Of a stretch of DNA of 64,000 bases, positions 9,305 through 20,142 are shown in pieces (the stretch's first letter is position 1; every line of letters begins with the position of its first letter). The DNA lies in the NCBI RefSeq assembly GCF_002849895.1, contig NZ_CP018867.1, forward strand, positions 1,240,001-1,304,000, in the 5' to 3' direction. Origin of the DNA: Companilactobacillus alimentarius DSM 20249 (lineage in GTDB: Bacteria > Bacillota > Bacilli > Lactobacillales > Lactobacillaceae). The notes below the pieces were generated by a model that saw nothing but the letters and a program-made list of their open reading frames with translations, searched no databases and was not told the DNA's origin. The translations under genes were made by a program, and so were the position numbers.

Positions 9305-10780
9305 TTAGTTAACACCTTGCATTAATTTCTTGATCTTAGGAACAAACAAAATCAAAATAACTGCGGCAACTAATGTAACGATACCTGTAGCGCCAAAGAA
9401 CATCATTTCATTCTGAGGATCACCAGGTTTAAATAATTTAACAATTTGTGCATTAGCAGCTTGTCCAGCTGAATCAGCCAAGAACCACATACTCATCATT
9501 TGTCCTTTGAAAGCTTTTGGAGCTAACTTAGTCGTAGCAGACAAACCAACTGGTGAAATCAACATTTCACCAATTTCAATAATTCCCCAACTTAGAACTA
9601 ACCAGAGTGGACTAACTTTGCCACCTGGTGCTAATCCCATCAAAGGAATAATCAAAACGAAATATGAAATAGCTGTAGCAACTAGTCCCATCCAGAATTT
9701 AGATGGTGATGATGGTTGTATCTTACTCAATTTGATCCATAGCCAAGCAAAGAATGGCGTATAGATAATGATGAAGAATGGATTAAGCATTTGGAACAAT
9801 GGGGCTGACAACTTAAATCCAGCAAAACTTAGTCTAGTTTGTTCAGCAGCAAAAAGTGCTAGAACAACTGAACCTTGTTCTTCAATGGCCCAGAAAATAA
9901 CAGCAGCCAAGAACAAAGGAATGTAAGCCAAGACACGAGATCTTTCAATCTTTGTGACTTTCTTACTTGTTATCATCATAACAAAATAACCAATTGGTAA
10001 GGCGATACCTAAGATACTGATGATTGTAATAATGTTATCAATTGTAAAGGCATGAGCGAACATCATAACGATAACAATAACGATGATTGCTACAATTACA
10101 ATTGCAACACGTTGGAAGAATTTAGTCCGTTCTTTGTCTGTAATTGGATCTGGTGCTTTTAAACTTTCCTTAGGAAGGTACTTGCGACCATCCCACCAGT
10201 AAACAATCAATCCAATAAACATTCCAATAGCGGCTAATGAAAAACCAGCATGGAAATTAAAATGATTACTCATAGCATTTACAGCTGGTGGAGCAAACAA
10301 TGAACCTAAATTAATACCCATGACATAAATACTGAATCCAGAATCACGTCTTGGATCCCCTTCAGTATACAATCCACCAACCATTTCGGATACGTTTGGC
10401 TTCAATAATCCGGTACCAATAACAATTAAAGCTATTGATGAAAATAATCCTGCTTGACCAATAGGAAGTGACAAGACGATGTGACCAAGCATAATGGCAA
10501 CACCACCCCAGAAGACAGTTCTTCTAGCTCCCAATAATCTATCACTGATAAATCCACCAAGAACACTAGACATATAAACTAATGAACCATAGATAGACAT
10601 AACAGAAGCGGCAGTGGTACGGTCCATGCCTAGACCACCCTTAGTTACCGCATAATACATATAGAATAGTAAAATGGCACGCATACCGTAGTAACTGAAT
10701 CTCTCCCAAAATTCAGTTAAGAACAGTGTCCGTAGACCTGTCGGTTGACCGAAAAATCCTCGGTCCTTTTTCTCATCCAT
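9305..10780 (-). CDS. dtpT: Di-/tripeptide proton symporter, POT family
   Basis: Proton-coupled uptake of di- and tripeptides through the cell membrane, central to nitrogen nutrition of lactic acid bacteria. The 491-residue length and about 14 hydrophobic helices match DtpT. The N-terminal signature EFWERFSYYGMRAILLFYM contains the ExxERFxYY proton-coupling motif; a second PTR2 signature occurs in the region GTGLLKPNVSEMVGGLY. The start lies close after a GAGGAG-type site. It is a single-gene unit with its own terminator. Confidence 0.95.
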   Translation of the reverse strand: MDEKKDRGFFGQPTGLRTLFLTEFWERFSYYGMRAILLFYMYYAVTKGGLGMDRTTAASVMSIYGSLVYMSSVLGGFISDRLLGARRTVFWGGVAIMLGHIVLSLPIGQAGLFSSIALIVIGTGLLKPNVSEMVGGLYTEGDPRRDSGFSIYVMGINLGSLFAPPAVNAMSNHFNFHAGFSLAAIGMFIGLIVYWWDGRKYLPKESLKAPDPITDKERTKFFQRVAIVIVAIIVIVIVMMFAHAFTIDNIITIISILGIALPIGYFVMMITSKKVTKIERSRVLAYIPLFLAAVIFWAIEEQGSVVLALFAAEQTRLSFAGFKLSAPLFQMLNPFFIIIYTPFFAWLWIKLSKIQPSSPSKFWMGLVATAISYFVLIIPLMGLAPGGKVSPLWLVLSWGIIEIGEMLISPVGLSATTKLAPKAFKGQMMSMWFLADSAGQAANAQIVKLFKPGDPQNEMMFFGATGIVTLVAAVILILFVPKIKKLMQGVN

Positions 10781-10893
10781 TCGAAACTTCTCCTCACATT
10801 ACACAATGATGTATTAATATTAAGCTTTTAAAAGCACCATGTCAAAACCATTTTAATAAAAGCTCCATAAATACTTACACATCAATAAAAAAA

Positions 10894-10923
10894 AATAAGA
10901 GACCTTTAAGATAGGCTCTTATT
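10894..10923 (-). terminator. Terminator after the glpK pair
   Basis: Arms AATAAGAG (10894-10901) and CTCTTATT (10916-10923) pair; a run of eight T follows on the minus strand. It lies 10 bases after the second glpK stop. Confidence 0.8.
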
Positions 10924-10932
10924 ATTCTAACC

Positions 10933-12429
10933 TTAGTGCTTAAAATCCATGGTTGCTTCAACAGCATTTTTCCAGCCACCATACAAATCCAAACGCTTAG
11001 TTTCACTCATTTCTGGTTGATAAACTTTTCCAGCTTGGTAGTTTTGCTTAATATCGTCCAAATCTTTCCAATAGCCGACACCTAACCCAGCCATGAACGC
11101 TACTCCTAAGGAGGTTGTTTCCAATTCAGATGATCGTTGTAAAGAAATCCCCAAAATATCAGCTTGAAATTGCATTAAATAATCATTGGCAGATGCCGCA
11201 CCATCAACTTTTAAAACTTCAATTGGAATTCTCGAATCAGAACTCATCGTTTCAATAATATCTTTTGTCTGATAAGCAATTGCCTGCAAAGTTGCCTTGA
11301 TAATATCATTATCAGAAGTCCCTCTTGTGATACCAAAAATAGTTCCATGAGCTTGATTATCCCAATAAGGTGCCCCCAAGCCAGCAAAAGCGGGTACTAC
11401 GTAGACTTCATCCAAATCAGTCGACTTCTTTGCAGCTAAAGAAGTTGAAGGAGTATTGCTAATCAATTTCATATCATCTCGTAGCCATTGCAATGCAGCC
11501 CCAGCAATAAAGACGCTACCCTCCAGAGCATACTTAATTTCTCCATCAACACTATAAGCGATGGTTGTCAAAAGATTGTTGTCTGACATAGCTGGTTTGT
11601 TTCCAGTGTTCATCACAGCAAAAGCCCCGGTACCATAAGTATTCTTAACCATCCCTGGTTCAAAAGCCATCTGCCCAAATAGAGAAGCTTGCTGCGAACC
11701 CGTCATTCCTGAAATAGGAATCTCTGAACCATAGAATTGATAATTCTTAGTAATTCCGAAGACTTCCGCATTAGACTTAACTTCTGGCAACATAGCTTTG
11801 GGAATGTTAAAAATTTTTAAGAGTTCTTCATCCCACTTCAGAGTATTGATGTTATACAACATGGTTCGGCTAGCATTAGCGCAATCAGTCATAAAACTAT
11901 CGCCATCGGTCAATTTCCAAAGTAGCCAAGTATTGATAGTTCCAAACAGCAATTCACCATTTTCAGCTCTCTTTTGGGCTCCCTTGACATGATCCAAAAT
12001 CCAGCGAATCTTTGTTGCTGAAAAATATGGACTAATAATTAGACCTGTTTTTTGATGAATTTCATCTTTATAACCAGCTTCAATTAAGTCATTAGCTAAT
12101 TTCGAAGTTTGACGACTTTGCCAAACAATAGCGTTATATATCGGCAACCCTGTCTTTTTATCCCAGACCACAGTTGTCTCTCTTTGACTGGCAATACCGA
12201 TCGCCTTAATTTGCTTAGGCTTAATTCCAGAATCAATCAAAGCCGTTGCAATCGTCGTTTGAACAGCATTCCAAATTTCATTAGGTTCATGTTCCACCCA
12301 ACCTGGATTAGGCAAAATTTGTCTGATAGGATGTCTAGCGATAGCAACTTGCTTACCGCTATGATCAAAAATAATTGCTCTGGCTGTGGTTGTTCCTTCA
12401 TCAATCGCTAAAATATATTCTTTATCCAT
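10933..12429 (-). CDS. glpK: Glycerol kinase (second tandem copy)
   Basis: Phosphorylates glycerol to sn-glycerol-3-phosphate in the cytoplasm. FGGY-family protein of 498 residues, the normal length. N-terminal [16 protein letters not shown] phosphate loop, [12 protein letters not shown], and [17 protein letters not shown] are present. The ATG at 12429 follows GGGAG by 5 bases. It lies 38 bases after the first copy and is clearly its paralogue: most motifs match but many positions differ, including a shorter C-terminus, so the duplication is not recent. Having a second kinase suggests different regulation or substrate preference, which is inference. A terminator follows. Confidence 0.95.
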   Translation of the reverse strand: MDKEYILAIDEGTTTARAIIFDHSGKQVAIARHPIRQILPNPGWVEHEPNEIWNAVQTTIATALIDSGIKPKQIKAIGIASQRETTVVWDKKTGLPIYNAIVWQSRQTSKLANDLIEAGYKDEIHQKTGLIISPYFSATKIRWILDHVKGAQKRAENGELLFGTINTWLLWKLTDGDSFMTDCANASRTMLYNINTLKWDEELLKIFNIPKAMLPEVKSNAEVFGITKNYQFYGSEIPISGMTGSQQASLFGQMAFEPGMVKNTYGTGAFAVMNTGNKPAMSDNNLLTTIAYSVDGEIKYALEGSVFIAGAALQWLRDDMKLISNTPSTSLAAKKSTDLDEVYVVPAFAGLGAPYWDNQAHGTIFGITRGTSDNDIIKATLQAIAYQTKDIIETMSSDSRIPIEVLKVDGAASANDYLMQFQADILGISLQRSSELETTSLGVAFMAGLGVGYWKDLDDIKQNYQAGKVYQPEMSETKRLDLYGGWKNAVEATMDFKH

Positions 12430-12467
12430 AATTACTCCCAAACATCAAAAAAGGCGCATCACGCCTC

Positions 12468-14006
<1,539 letters not shown>

Positions 14007-14085
14007 TATCAGAATCTTATAACATCTGTAGAATATTGCAAATGTTTCGCCGGCTTTTTTATAATTCTGTTTAAAAAGTCGATTA

Positions 14086-16631
14086 TTAATATTTTTTGAG
14101 TCTATCTTTTGACTTATTAATTAGTAAAAAGCCAATAAATAAAATTACCGAAACGATAGAAACCAGCCAGCCTAATTTCAAACCTGGCACATTATAATTC
14201 AAAACAACATGATGTTTACCAGATTGTAAATTAATTGCCATTAAGTTAGAAACGACTTTATGAACTTTAACTTTCTTACCATCGACTTTAACATTCCAAC
14301 CATTATCATAAGGAATACTCAACAACAATGGTGACGGTTGTTTAACATTAATCGTGCCTCTAACTGTATCGTGATTCAAGTCAGACTTAATTTTCAATTC
14401 GTTTCGTTTGAATTTATCAGTTGTTAAATCAAATTTAGCTTGATCTAATGATTGGAAATAACGTGGATTCAAATCCAGACTTTTGTTAGTCACAATTTTA
14501 ACCTTAACTTTTTGATTTCGTTTGAAATCACCGAGACGTAACGTCGCTGCACTGAACACATTCACTGACGAAGTCTTGATATACTTGCCATTAACATAAA
14601 TTCTACTGTTCATATAATTAAATGGCGTTACGTAAAAGTATAACGGTCCACTAGCACGTGCAACCAATTGGTACGTATAGGCTTTTTTACCTTTTTCAGT
14701 TGTCTGATTCATACTAGTCAATAAGACATTTTTCAAATATGAGGTACTGCTGCCATTCAGAGATTGCCACAATCCATTTTGATTATCCAAAGCTTGATTA
14801 GCTTTCATCTTAAAATCATAGACATCTGGATCTACTAAAAAACCTAAGGTAGGAGCATTGTAATTCTCCTCAACATAGTAATGATTATTCCACTGACGAA
14901 TCCGATAGTAAACTCCAAACAAGGCATTGGTTATTTTAGTTCCCCCAAAATAACTGATTCGCCGGACATTCAAATTAAAATACCCTAAATCTCGCATCAT
15001 TTCCAGAGTATCTTGATTCAAAGTTGAACTGTAAAGACTCAAACCATTGATATTAAATAAATTGGATCGTTATAATTGTTATATTGTTCTGGAAAAGCTT
15101 TATTCAACCCTGATTTAGAAACAATGATTCGATGCCCTAAGTGGCTTTGATCTTTAACCTCTTTTAGAATCTTATTTTCACTGTCAAATTCATTTTGATA
15201 AATTGTTTGACTGCCAAAACTAGCTGTCTTCATGACCGCATTGAAATTAGCGACAACTTCAAAAATCACCAGCAAGTATAACGGTATTAAAAATTGTTTC
15301 TTACGTTTTAATAGTAAAAGACACATTCCTGACAACACGATACAAGCCAAACTCAACCAGAAATATCCAATACTAAATTCATTAGTTAAACTGTCAAATC
15401 CTAACTGCTCAATAACTTTTGGTAAAAGCCACTGCGTTAAATAACCTAAACAAATTAGAATACCCGCTACACAAGTACTTTTAACAATAACGCTTGATTC
15501 TTGAATAACCCCATTTTCCCATGCCTTGCGAGCGATAAAAATACAAACAAAAGAAAAAATAAAACTATTTCTAAAAGGAAAACCGGCTGGATTTTGAAAC
15601 ATATGCCACATTGTATTAAAAGTGGTAACAAACATACTTACCAATAAGACTCCCAATAAAAGAGCCGAATTTTGTTTATCACGATTTTTAACTCGCGCGC
15701 TGATGAAATAACTTAATAGTAGAATTAAAATCGTTGAGGTCATAAAAACAGACGGACCGTGTTCCAAACGCTGATCAAAACTATTGCCGCCAACACCCAA
15801 TTCCGTCAAAGCTTCCAGTCCAAAACGGGCCGATGGTAAATAATTAAAAATGTTAAAGGAAGTTTTTGCGGTCTTTAGCATTCCAGCCAAAGTAGGAATC
15901 AATACCACCGCCGAACTCAAGCCAGCTAAAACTGAAGTAATCAAATAATATCTAATGACCTGCCATTTATCTTTTTGCTTGAAAAGATGGTCCTCTAATC
16001 CAATGAAGACGAAGAAACAGATCGAAAAGATACACAACATGTAACCTAAATAATAATTAAAAATTATCGAAAATAAAATAGCAAAATAATATAAAACATA
16101 CTGATGATGCTTAATCAAATGCATCACACCTACAGCTACCAATGGCAACATGATCAGATCATCCAACCACATAAGATCATAAAAATACGAAGCCACGAAA
16201 CCACAAAAACTGTATGCAATTGTAAATATTAAATTAGTCCAAGTACTCTTTTGAAAATATTCTTTCAAAAAATAAGCCATCGAAATTCCCATAGTCGATA
16301 TTTTAAGCATAATCAAAATATCAGCCGCAATCGGAATTGCTTTGGGACTGAATAGAACCAACAGTAAATTAAATGGCGACAATAAATAATAGCTGATAAC
16401 TGGAAAAAAGTTGTCACCCAACGACTGACTGAACAAATACAAATGCAGATTACCCGAAACTAATTGACGCCTTAATTCAGTTAAAAAAGTTAAGTATTGC
16501 GTTCCCAGATCACTGCTCAAAAAATTATTACTACCAAAAGGAACTAAATTGGAAATAGCAAAAATAATTGAAATAATAGCCAAATTAACGAAAAAAGCTC
16601 CCAAATAGTACCCAACATGACGTTTAACCAT
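14086..16631 (-). pseudogene. YfhO-family membrane protein, frameshifted
   Basis: Two open frames together encode one YfhO-like protein of about 848 residues: an N-terminal part (16631 to 15039, 530 residues, about 12 membrane helices) and a C-terminal part (frame ending at 14086, mostly extracellular beta-rich with one last helix). Read across the join, adding one T in the run at 15055-15057 restores PIYFNINGLSLYSS, the expected continuation. Family members are GT-C-type proteins involved in sugar modification of teichoic or lipoteichoic acid. So the gene is either inactivated by a one-base deletion or carries a sequencing error. Neighbours are the glpK pair and two tiny ORFs. Confidence 0.8.
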
Positions 16632-16698
16632 ATGAATTTCTCCTTGTCGACTAACAAAATAATAAGAAAAAAATGTTCATAAGTAAACATCCAAGCAT

Positions 16699-16773
16699 TT
16701 AAAATACTATTAGTAAAATATTAGACAGCAAAAAAGCTTGCTTACGCAAGCTTTCGTTCATATCGTTTTTCAT
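16699..16773 (-). CDS. Tiny ORF, 24 residues, over a terminator hairpin
   Basis: ATG at 16773 is preceded by ATGAGG with 8 bases spacing. The predicted peptide starts MKNDMNESLRKQ and ends in a hydrophobic run (FLLSNILLIVF). The coding stretch overlaps a terminator-like hairpin (16734-16753) and lies ahead of the yfhO-type gene, so it might be a leader peptide rather than a functional product. Not recognised. Confidence 0.3.
   Translation of the reverse strand: MKNDMNESLRKQAFLLSNILLIVF
16734..16753 (-). terminator. Terminator-like hairpin ahead of the yfhO-type gene
   Basis: AAGCTTGC (16734-16741) and GCAAGCTT (16746-16753) form a perfect stem with a four-base loop, followed on the minus strand by six T. 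It separates the tiny ORFs from the yfhO-type gene about 100 bases downstream. Confidence 0.65.
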
Positions 16774-16861
16774 ATTATTTACCTCATTTAGTTAAATAGT
16801 TATTTGTTTGAATGGTTTTAATTCGTATTTTTGGTTTGAATGTTGTTATTAGTAATAATAA

Positions 16862-16963
16862 CTAGTTTAAAAATCTTTTTGCGTTGTAATTCCTAATCAT
16901 CTTAGTACAAAAAGTAGCTAAGACAGATACACCCGTAAGAACGAGAATTGGATGTTTCCTCAT
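16862..16963 (-). CDS. Small ORF, 33 residues, cationic membrane-like peptide
   Basis: Too short for usual ORF lists. The ATG at 16963 has a good ribosome site (GAGGTG, 6 bases spacing). The peptide begins MRKHPILVLTGVSVLAT and ends with KMIRNYNAKRFLN: a charged start, one hydrophobic stretch, then a basic tail, so it is probably a small membrane-associated peptide. A cysteine is at residue 19. No double-glycine leader or immunity gene is seen, so a bacteriocin role is not supported. Function unknown. Confidence 0.45.
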   Translation of the reverse strand: MRKHPILVLTGVSVLATFCTKMIRNYNAKRFLN

Positions 16964-17066
16964 ATGCTTCACCTCGTTTTTCGTATAGCCATATTTGACT
17001 ATGAATACATAGTACCGCCATTTTATGAAAGTATTCCGACAAAAATAAGAATTATTTATGAATTTA

Positions 17067-17183
17067 GAGAGCGAAAGGCAACCGGGAATCTCCGAGGATT
17101 TACCTAAGAATAGAAATTACAGGTGCCTTTTGCCCGTGGTTTCTATTCTGTAGTAAACCGGAAGAGATTGTTGACCGCAGCTC
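17067..17183. ncRNA. Unassigned structured RNA element
   Basis: An interrupted closing helix forms from GAGC (17069-17072), GGCAAC (17077-17082) and AATCTC (17087-17092) with GAGATT (17164-17169), GTTG (17170-17173), CC (17175-17176) and GCTC (17180-17183). Inside are two unpaired stretches and an inner hairpin, AGAATAGAAA (17107-17116) with TTTCTATTCT (17140-17149). The shape (long stem, central bubble, end hairpin) recalls 6S RNA, but I do not see its sequence marks. Strand is unclear: on minus it lies between the nox terminator and the 33-residue ORF. No riboswitch class I know matches. Confidence 0.4.
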
Positions 17184-17204
17184 ATTTCTTAAAGAAAGGC
17201 CAAC

Positions 17205-17248
17205 AAAAATACCCATATTAATCAATAGAATATCAATCAATACGGGTA
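17205..17248 (-). terminator. Terminator after NADH oxidase gene
   Basis: Imperfect A/T-rich hairpin closed by ATACCC (17209-17214) and GGGTA (17244-17248), with a U-run on the minus strand at 17205-17209. Confidence 0.6.
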
Positions 17249-17280
17249 AAATAGTTAAAAATTATGATTCAAAAATAAAT

Positions 17281-18621
17281 TTATTTATCAGCTTTTTCTA
17301 CAGCGGCACCTGCTAAAGCACTAACGTAGTTAACTGGTTTGTCAAAATTAGGTTGGAATAAGAAATCAACCATCGACAATTCATCAATTGTTACTTTCTT
17401 TTGGATAGCTAATGACAATAAGTTAGCTGATTGTGAGACGTCATACTTACTTGTCAAAGCTCCACCTAAAACAACTCTAGTCTCAGGGTCCCAGACAAGG
17501 TTCATCAATACCGGTGTCGTTGATAGCATAAATTCAGGACGATAATTATCTTCCAAACTTACTTCGGCAACTTTTTTACCCAAAGCATCAGCATGAACTT
17601 TAGTTAAACCACTTGCAGCATAGGTTCTGCCAAATAATTCGACAGCTGAACTAGCTTGTGTTCCCATATAAGCAACAGTATCCTTTTCAATATTCTTACC
17701 AACTAGAATTCCTTGACGAACAGAATTTGTAGCTAAAGGAATATATTGGTCATCCCCTGTTGGATTGTAGTGAACAGAAGCTGCATCACCAGCTGAATAA
17801 ACATCTTTAATACTTGTATGCATATATTTATCAACAATTAATGCACCATTTGGTAAAGTCTTGAACTTATCTGCAAACATTTTTGTATTAGGACGGAAGC
17901 CGACACACATTACCGCAATATCTGCTTCATAGCTATTCTTATCAGTTTTGACAATAATGCTATGGTCTGTTTCTTCAAATGAAACAACCTTTTCATTCAT
18001 GCCTAAAGTTACGCCATTGTCGCGATAATCCTTTTCAGCAATGGCTGACATATTAGGGTCAAGGTTTTTTGACAAAACATCAGGTAAAGCATCAATCAAA
18101 GTTGTTTCCTTGCCTAAAGTAGCATAACCTTCAGCCAATTCAGCACCAATATAACCAGCACCAATTACGATAGCACTCTTGATTTCCCCCGCATTTTCTT
18201 TCAATTCATTGGCATTAGTCCAATTCTTGCACAACATAACACGTTTTGAATCAATTCCAGAAATCGGTGGAATAACTGGAGCTGAACCAGTTGTAATAAC
18301 CAATTTGTCATAATCTTGTTCAAAAGTCTTACCACTAGTTAAATCTTTCACTGCCAATTTCTTGTTATCAAAGTCAATATCTGTCACATCATGTTTCATA
18401 TACATATGTGCACCCAAATCGCTCAAAGCGTCTGGACTTGCATAAAACATTTTGTTCGGATCAGAGACACGATCGCTTACCCAGAGTGCAATCCCGCATG
18501 ACAAAAATGATAAATTATCATTACGTTCAAAAACTGAAACTTCCCAATCAGGGTGTTCCTTTAAAATATTCATTGCTGAAAAAGTTCCCGCATGAGTACA
18601 TCCTACAATACTTACTTTCAT
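17281..18621 (-). CDS. nox: NADH oxidase, water-forming (Nox/Npr family)
   Basis: Flavoprotein that reoxidises NADH with oxygen in the cytoplasm, 446 residues. It has two Rossmann folds: an N-terminal FAD motif (VSIVGCTHAGTFSA) and an NAD motif at about residues 150-175 (SAIVIGAGYIGAELAEGYATLG). The redox-active cysteine is in NLSFLSCGIALWV, the place used by NADH oxidase and NADH peroxidase as cysteine sulfenic acid. Water-forming oxidase is my preferred reading; peroxidase or CoA-disulfide reductase relatives cannot be excluded. The ATG at 18621 follows AAGGACGG. A cre-like site lies about 50 bases upstream, suggesting carbon control. Confidence 0.85.
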   Translation of the reverse strand: MKVSIVGCTHAGTFSAMNILKEHPDWEVSVFERNDNLSFLSCGIALWVSDRVSDPNKMFYASPDALSDLGAHMYMKHDVTDIDFDNKKLAVKDLTSGKTFEQDYDKLVITTGSAPVIPPISGIDSKRVMLCKNWTNANELKENAGEIKSAIVIGAGYIGAELAEGYATLGKETTLIDALPDVLSKNLDPNMSAIAEKDYRDNGVTLGMNEKVVSFEETDHSIIVKTDKNSYEADIAVMCVGFRPNTKMFADKFKTLPNGALIVDKYMHTSIKDVYSAGDAASVHYNPTGDDQYIPLATNSVRQGILVGKNIEKDTVAYMGTQASSAVELFGRTYAASGLTKVHADALGKKVAEVSLEDNYRPEFMLSTTPVLMNLVWDPETRVVLGGALTSKYDVSQSANLLSLAIQKKVTIDELSMVDFLFQPNFDKPVNYVSALAGAAVEKADK

Positions 18622-18670
18622 AATAGACACCGTCCTTTTTCTTACTATTATAAATTATTCACTAATACAT

Positions 18671-18684
18671 TGAAAGCGATTACC
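18671..18684. promoter_or_regulatory. Candidate cre site upstream of nox
   Basis: TGAAAGCGATTACC agrees with TGWAARCGYTWNCW at all but two positions. It is about 50 bases upstream of the nox start. Confidence 0.4.
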
Positions 18685-18884
18685 CCATATTTAAAAAAAT
18701 ATATCATCAATACATATATTTGTTATAATTGCTTATAAATTATATTTTAAAAGTTTCTTATTATCCTCAGATAAAGCCATTCAATAAATGAGATAAATAA
18801 TCTATGATAACGTTATTATAATAATAATAATCAAATTTGTGATATTAAAAACAAATAAATAATTTTTCACGAAATGAATTTAAT

Positions 18885-18907
18885 TGTTTAAACACATGTG
18901 TTATATT
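18885..18907 (+). promoter_or_regulatory. Promoter of tandem RNA 1
   Basis: TGTTTAAACA (18885-18894) runs directly into an ACATGT palindrome, then TATATT (18902-18907). The same block with the same spacing precedes all three RNA copies; no normal -35 is seen, so an activator or repressor probably binds the palindrome. Confidence 0.6.
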
Positions 18908-18913
18908 ATTCAT

Positions 18914-19240
18914 GTGCAAGGGGAAAAGATATGGAAATGCAATTCCTTCTTTAAGCTCTTAAAAGGTTGCGATACACATCCTCATATCGTTAACCTAACT
19001 TTACTCGTAGAGTAGTAAAAATTGCCCCCTCAATCAATTTTTACTACCTGCGTAATACTATTTTATGATAATTACTTTGAATGCTTTCATTAATTACACT
19101 TAATAAAATCCCTCTTTATTTGACAAGTATGGAAACCTCACAAGCATTCATATCTCTTCCTCTGACACTACTGGTAATGTGCTATATCAAACTGATGTAG
19201 CAAAAAACAAGCCCATCCCCCCAGATGAGCTGTTTTTTTT
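18914..19240 (+). ncRNA. Tandem structured small RNA, copy 1 (about 327 nt)
   Basis: First and longest of three related RNA genes. Start is inferred 7 bases after TATATT; the end is the terminator GCCCATC/GATGAGC (19211-19230) with eight T. Visible structure: the 5' end (18914-18940, with AAGGGG and AGATATG) pairs with 19144-19168; a hairpin CGATA/TATCG (18970-18989) shows CATCCTCA in its loop; a long hairpin (GTAGTAAAAATTG with CAATTTTTACTAC) shows CCCCCTCA; and a perfect 10-bp hairpin (19180-19202) precedes the terminator, whose loop is C6. Repeated CCUC motifs could pair with Shine-Dalgarno sites. A seven-codon ORF (ATG 18931) has a ribosome site but is poorly conserved. Resembles in design, not in sequence, Listeria LhrC RNAs. 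Confidence 0.65.
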
Positions 19241-19380
19241 ACCATAATACTTTTTTAATAAAAATAATTATAGTCAATTAATTTTGGAAATAAATTCTAA
19301 ATTAATCTAATCAAGAATTTTAATGAAATATATTACAATATTGAAATCAAACAATTTATTTTACAAGAATTGATTAAATA

Positions 19381-19403
19381 TGTTTAAACATATGTTGTAT
19401 ATT
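19381..19403 (+). promoter_or_regulatory. Promoter of tandem RNA 2
   Basis: TGTTTAAACA (19381-19390), ACATATGT palindrome overlapping it, and TATATT at 19398-19403, identical spacing to the other two copies. Confidence 0.6.
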
Positions 19404-19410
19404 ATTAGAT

Positions 19411-19614
19411 GTGCAAGGGATAAAGATATGAATCTAACCAAGTTCCTCCTTTATCACTCTTAGCAACAGATCTGATACATTCCTCATATCATTTCTGACA
19501 ATCTATTACTTTGATTGAATCCCATTAATAAATAATTACTTTATTGCATTCATGTCCGTCCCTCAACACTTTCGTAAAAAATAACTCATCCCCCCTCAGA
19601 TGAGTTATTTTTTT
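19411..19614 (+). ncRNA. Tandem structured small RNA, copy 2 (about 204 nt)
   Basis: Shortest copy. It keeps the 5' block GTGCAAGGGATAAAGATATG, the hairpin TGATA/TATCA (19473-19491) with loop CATTCCTCA, the 3' partner strand at 19546-19569, and the terminator AACTCATC/GATGAGTT (19583-19606) with C5UCA loop and T-run. Compared with copies 1 and 3, the first hairpin changes C-G to U-A and the terminator changes G-C to A-U while staying paired, which is compensating change. The second C-rich hairpin and the pre-terminator hairpin of the other copies are missing. A short ORF (19428-19463, 11 codons) follows the ribosome-site-like block. Extra CCUCC just after the ATG. Confidence 0.65.
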
Positions 19615-19726
19615 GCTCCATATAGATTATTCCTAAAGAGGACACAATTTGTTACTATTATCATTCTTTTAATATTAATATTCGTACTAGAAATAAATAA
19701 AAATATTTTTCAGTTTTGACTAAACA

Positions 19727-19749
19727 TGTTTAAACATATGTGCTATATT
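19727..19749 (+). promoter_or_regulatory. Promoter of tandem RNA 3
   Basis: TGTTTAAACATATGT (19727-19741) then TATATT (19744-19749). A TTGACT at 19715-19720 is too far (over 20 bases) to act as an ordinary -35. Confidence 0.6.
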
Positions 19750-19755
19750 ATAACT

Positions 19756-20051
19756 GTGAAAGGGGTAAAGATATGAGATGCGATTCCTTCCTTTTTAACT
19801 CTTAAACTACGATACATCCTCATATCGTAAACTCATAAAAAATCACTAATTGATCCCCTCAATCAATCAGTGAATCCCATTACAATAATTTACTTTGAAT
19901 GCTTTCATTAATTAATTAACAAATTCCTCTATTTTAATAAATTTGGAAACCCTCATAAGCATTCATATCTTTCCCCCAACACTATTGGCAATGTCGTTAC
20001 CCAAACGTAACGAAAAAAACAGCTCATCCCCCTCAGATGGGCTCTTTTTTT
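19756..20051 (+). ncRNA. Tandem structured small RNA, copy 3 (about 296 nt)
   Basis: Starts with GTGAAAGGGGTAAAGATATG and ends with terminator AGCTCATC/GATGGGCT (20021-20043) plus T-run. Helices: TACGATA/TATCGTA (19808-19829, loop CATCCTCA); ATTGAT/ATCAAT with loop CCCCTCA; CGTTAC/GTAACG before the terminator, at the same place as the 10-bp hairpin of copy 1 but with different bases; and pairing of 19756-19780 with 19959-19982. GAATGCTT (19897-19904) can instead pair with AAGCATTC (19957-19964), competing with the end-to-end helix, so two folds are possible. A 10-codon ORF (19773-19805) is present. About six CCUC or CCCC motifs lie unpaired. Confidence 0.65.
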
Positions 20052-20142
20052 GTCCTAAAATAAAAAGCATCTATTTATTCACACCGATTATCATAATCAA
20101 TGGAATTAATAAATAGACGCTCATTTTTTTACACTATTCTAC

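Noticed and set aside
17067..17183. Certain 6S RNA call
   Set aside because: The shape fits, but sequence marks and strand could not be confirmed, so I left it unassigned.
18914..19805. Short ORFs in the tandem RNAs as bacteriocin or pheromone genes
   Set aside because: Peptides of 7-11 residues are not conserved between copies, while the helices are; no export or processing genes adjoin.
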